From positions 1,768,501 to 1,832,500 of the forward strand of contig NZ_LT629733.1 of assembly GCF_900104785.1 (NCBI RefSeq): a DNA stretch of 64,000 nt, read 5' to 3'. The stretch is from Formosa sp. Hel1_31_208 (GTDB taxonomy: Bacteria; Bacteroidota; Bacteroidia; Flavobacteriales; Flavobacteriaceae). Positions 63,274 to 64,000 of this stretch are shown here, in pieces. The notes under the pieces were generated by a model that saw only the letters and a list, made by a program, of their open reading frames with translations, did not search any database and had not been told where the DNA came from. Made by a program: the position numbers and the translations under genes. Every line of letters begins with the position of its first letter. Position 1 is the first letter of the stretch.

Positions 63274-64000
63274 TTATTTATCGTTATCTGTTTCAGGTTT
63301 AGGAAAATCCTTAATATATACATCTTGTTGCGGAAATGGTATTTCAATATTATGTTCTTTAAACTTGTTATATATTGCTATTGAGATATCACTTTTGGCT
63401 TGTAAACTCAGTGAAAAATGTGTCCAAAAGCGCAGTCTAAAATTGAGTGAGTTATCTCCAAAATCACTAAATAAAGCTTTTGGCTCAGGGTCTTTTACTA
63501 AATCCGGATAATTGTTTGCACATTCAAGTAATATTTCTAATACCTGATTTGGGTTTGAGTCATAAGATGTGCCAATCAAGATTTCTGTTCGTTTTAAACT
63601 ACTCGATAGCGTCCAGTTTATTAAGTCATTAGAAACAAGGTTGTTATTAGGCACTACAACATCTGCACCATCAAATGTGCTCACTTTAGATGAACGAACT
63701 CCAATCTTATTTACAGTTCCCATAAGGTTGTTTACTTCCACCGTATCTCCTGGTAAAATTGGACGTTCAAAAATCAAAATAAGTCCAGACACAAAATTAG
63801 AAATTACGTTTTGTAACCCAAAACCAATACCTAGGCCTAAAGCACCAGCCATAAGGTTAAATTCACTCAAATCTAAACCTAATGACGATAAGGCAAAGAC
63901 AACACCAAAAGCCAAAATTAAATAACGTAATACAACAGAAATTGCTCTAGGTATTCCTTTTGGTAAATGAAGAAATTTCAAAGTGTTTTCTCCTTCATCT
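63274..64000 (-). CDS. mechanosensitive ion channel family protein (partial, 5' end outside window)
   Basis: The frame is open through the right edge. What is visible is the MscS pore and C-terminal domain: the pore helix LMAGALGLGIGFGLQNVISNFVSGL, the following FERPILPGDTVEV beta domain and a PFPQQDVYI end. Residues before the visible part (sensor helices) are missing, so the total length is unknown. The channel would release solutes on hypo-osmotic shock. The 3' end is complete at 63274, and the lipoprotein gene follows by 17 bp. Confidence 0.93.
   Translation of the reverse strand, partial: DEGENTLKFLHLPKGIPRAISVVLRYLILAFGVVFALSSLGLDLSEFNLMAGALGLGIGFGLQNVISNFVSGLILIFERPILPGDTVEVNNLMGTVNKIGVRSSKVSTFDGADVVVPNNNLVSNDLINWTLSSSLKRTEILIGTSYDSNPNQVLEILLECANNYPDLVKDPEPKALFSDFGDNSLNFRLRFWTHFSLSLQAKSDISIAIYNKFKEHNIEIPFPQQDVYIKDFPKPETDNDK

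Overview
The window is a dense, AT-rich chromosomal segment from a member of the Bacteroidota, almost certainly a marine-type Flavobacteriaceae. Evidence for this includes Bacteroidota promoter motifs (TTTG / TAnnTTTG), a T9SS type A C-terminal sorting domain, many short lipoprotein signals of the F-x-SC type, fused alpha/beta 2-oxoacid dehydrogenase E1, LytTR/LytS signalling, a tricorn-like S41 protease, and protein sequences typical of that family. Coding density is high and no gene-free stretch exceeds about 300 bp. I found no rRNA, tRNA or CRISPR array.

Layout. Positions 1-16.6 kb are mostly housekeeping: recG (cut by the left edge), an M1 aminopeptidase/patatin pair, a minus-strand group (DsrE, M20 amidohydrolase, FMN glutamate synthase-like protein, small membrane protein), a UvrD/PcrA helicase, an esterase lipoprotein, a YrdC/Sua5-family protein, an OmpA lipoprotein, a GT2 glycosyltransferase overlapping an HsdR-N-like nuclease domain, and holA. 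Positions 16.6-28 kb hold a CBS protein, a YedK/HMCES-type protein, a frameshifted SIR2-like gene, an overlapping lipoprotein/LytS kinase/LytTR regulator operon, two DoxX genes, an AprA-like methyltransferase, an AraC regulator with a membrane sensor, and a di-haem MauG/CcpA-type peroxidase. Positions 28-42.5 kb carry tandem PPK2 kinases, the E1 fusion, an inactive-looking M1/beta-barrel protein overlapping a T9SS-exported nuclease/phosphatase-family protein, a LOG-family protein, uvrA, and a divergent small protein whose start resembles the PcrA C-terminal Tudor domain. Positions 42.5-56.7 kb contain the tricorn protease, gamma-glutamyltransferase, AcpH, an acyltransferase-3, glmM, a class V aminotransferase, an LpxL-like acyltransferase, a rhomboid, a TlpA-like lipoprotein and mnmE.

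The last 7 kb are accessory. A tyrosine integrase starts about 170 bp after the mnmE stop, whose last 18 bases are a known integration target in other phyla. It is followed by four small element-type genes, including an excisionase-like helix-turn-helix protein, but no relaxase or replication gene. Next is an S41 peptidase gene bounded by inverted copies of TAGGCATAACAA. Palindromic repeats sit directly after the stop codons of this gene and of the neighbouring lipoprotein gene, an arrangement that looks like integron cassettes but lacks canonical attC cores. A mechanosensitive channel gene runs off the right edge. The cassette-like repeats, the mnmE-associated integrase, the SIR2 frameshift and the uvrA-linked PcrA-tail-like protein are the observations I rate most worth checking.
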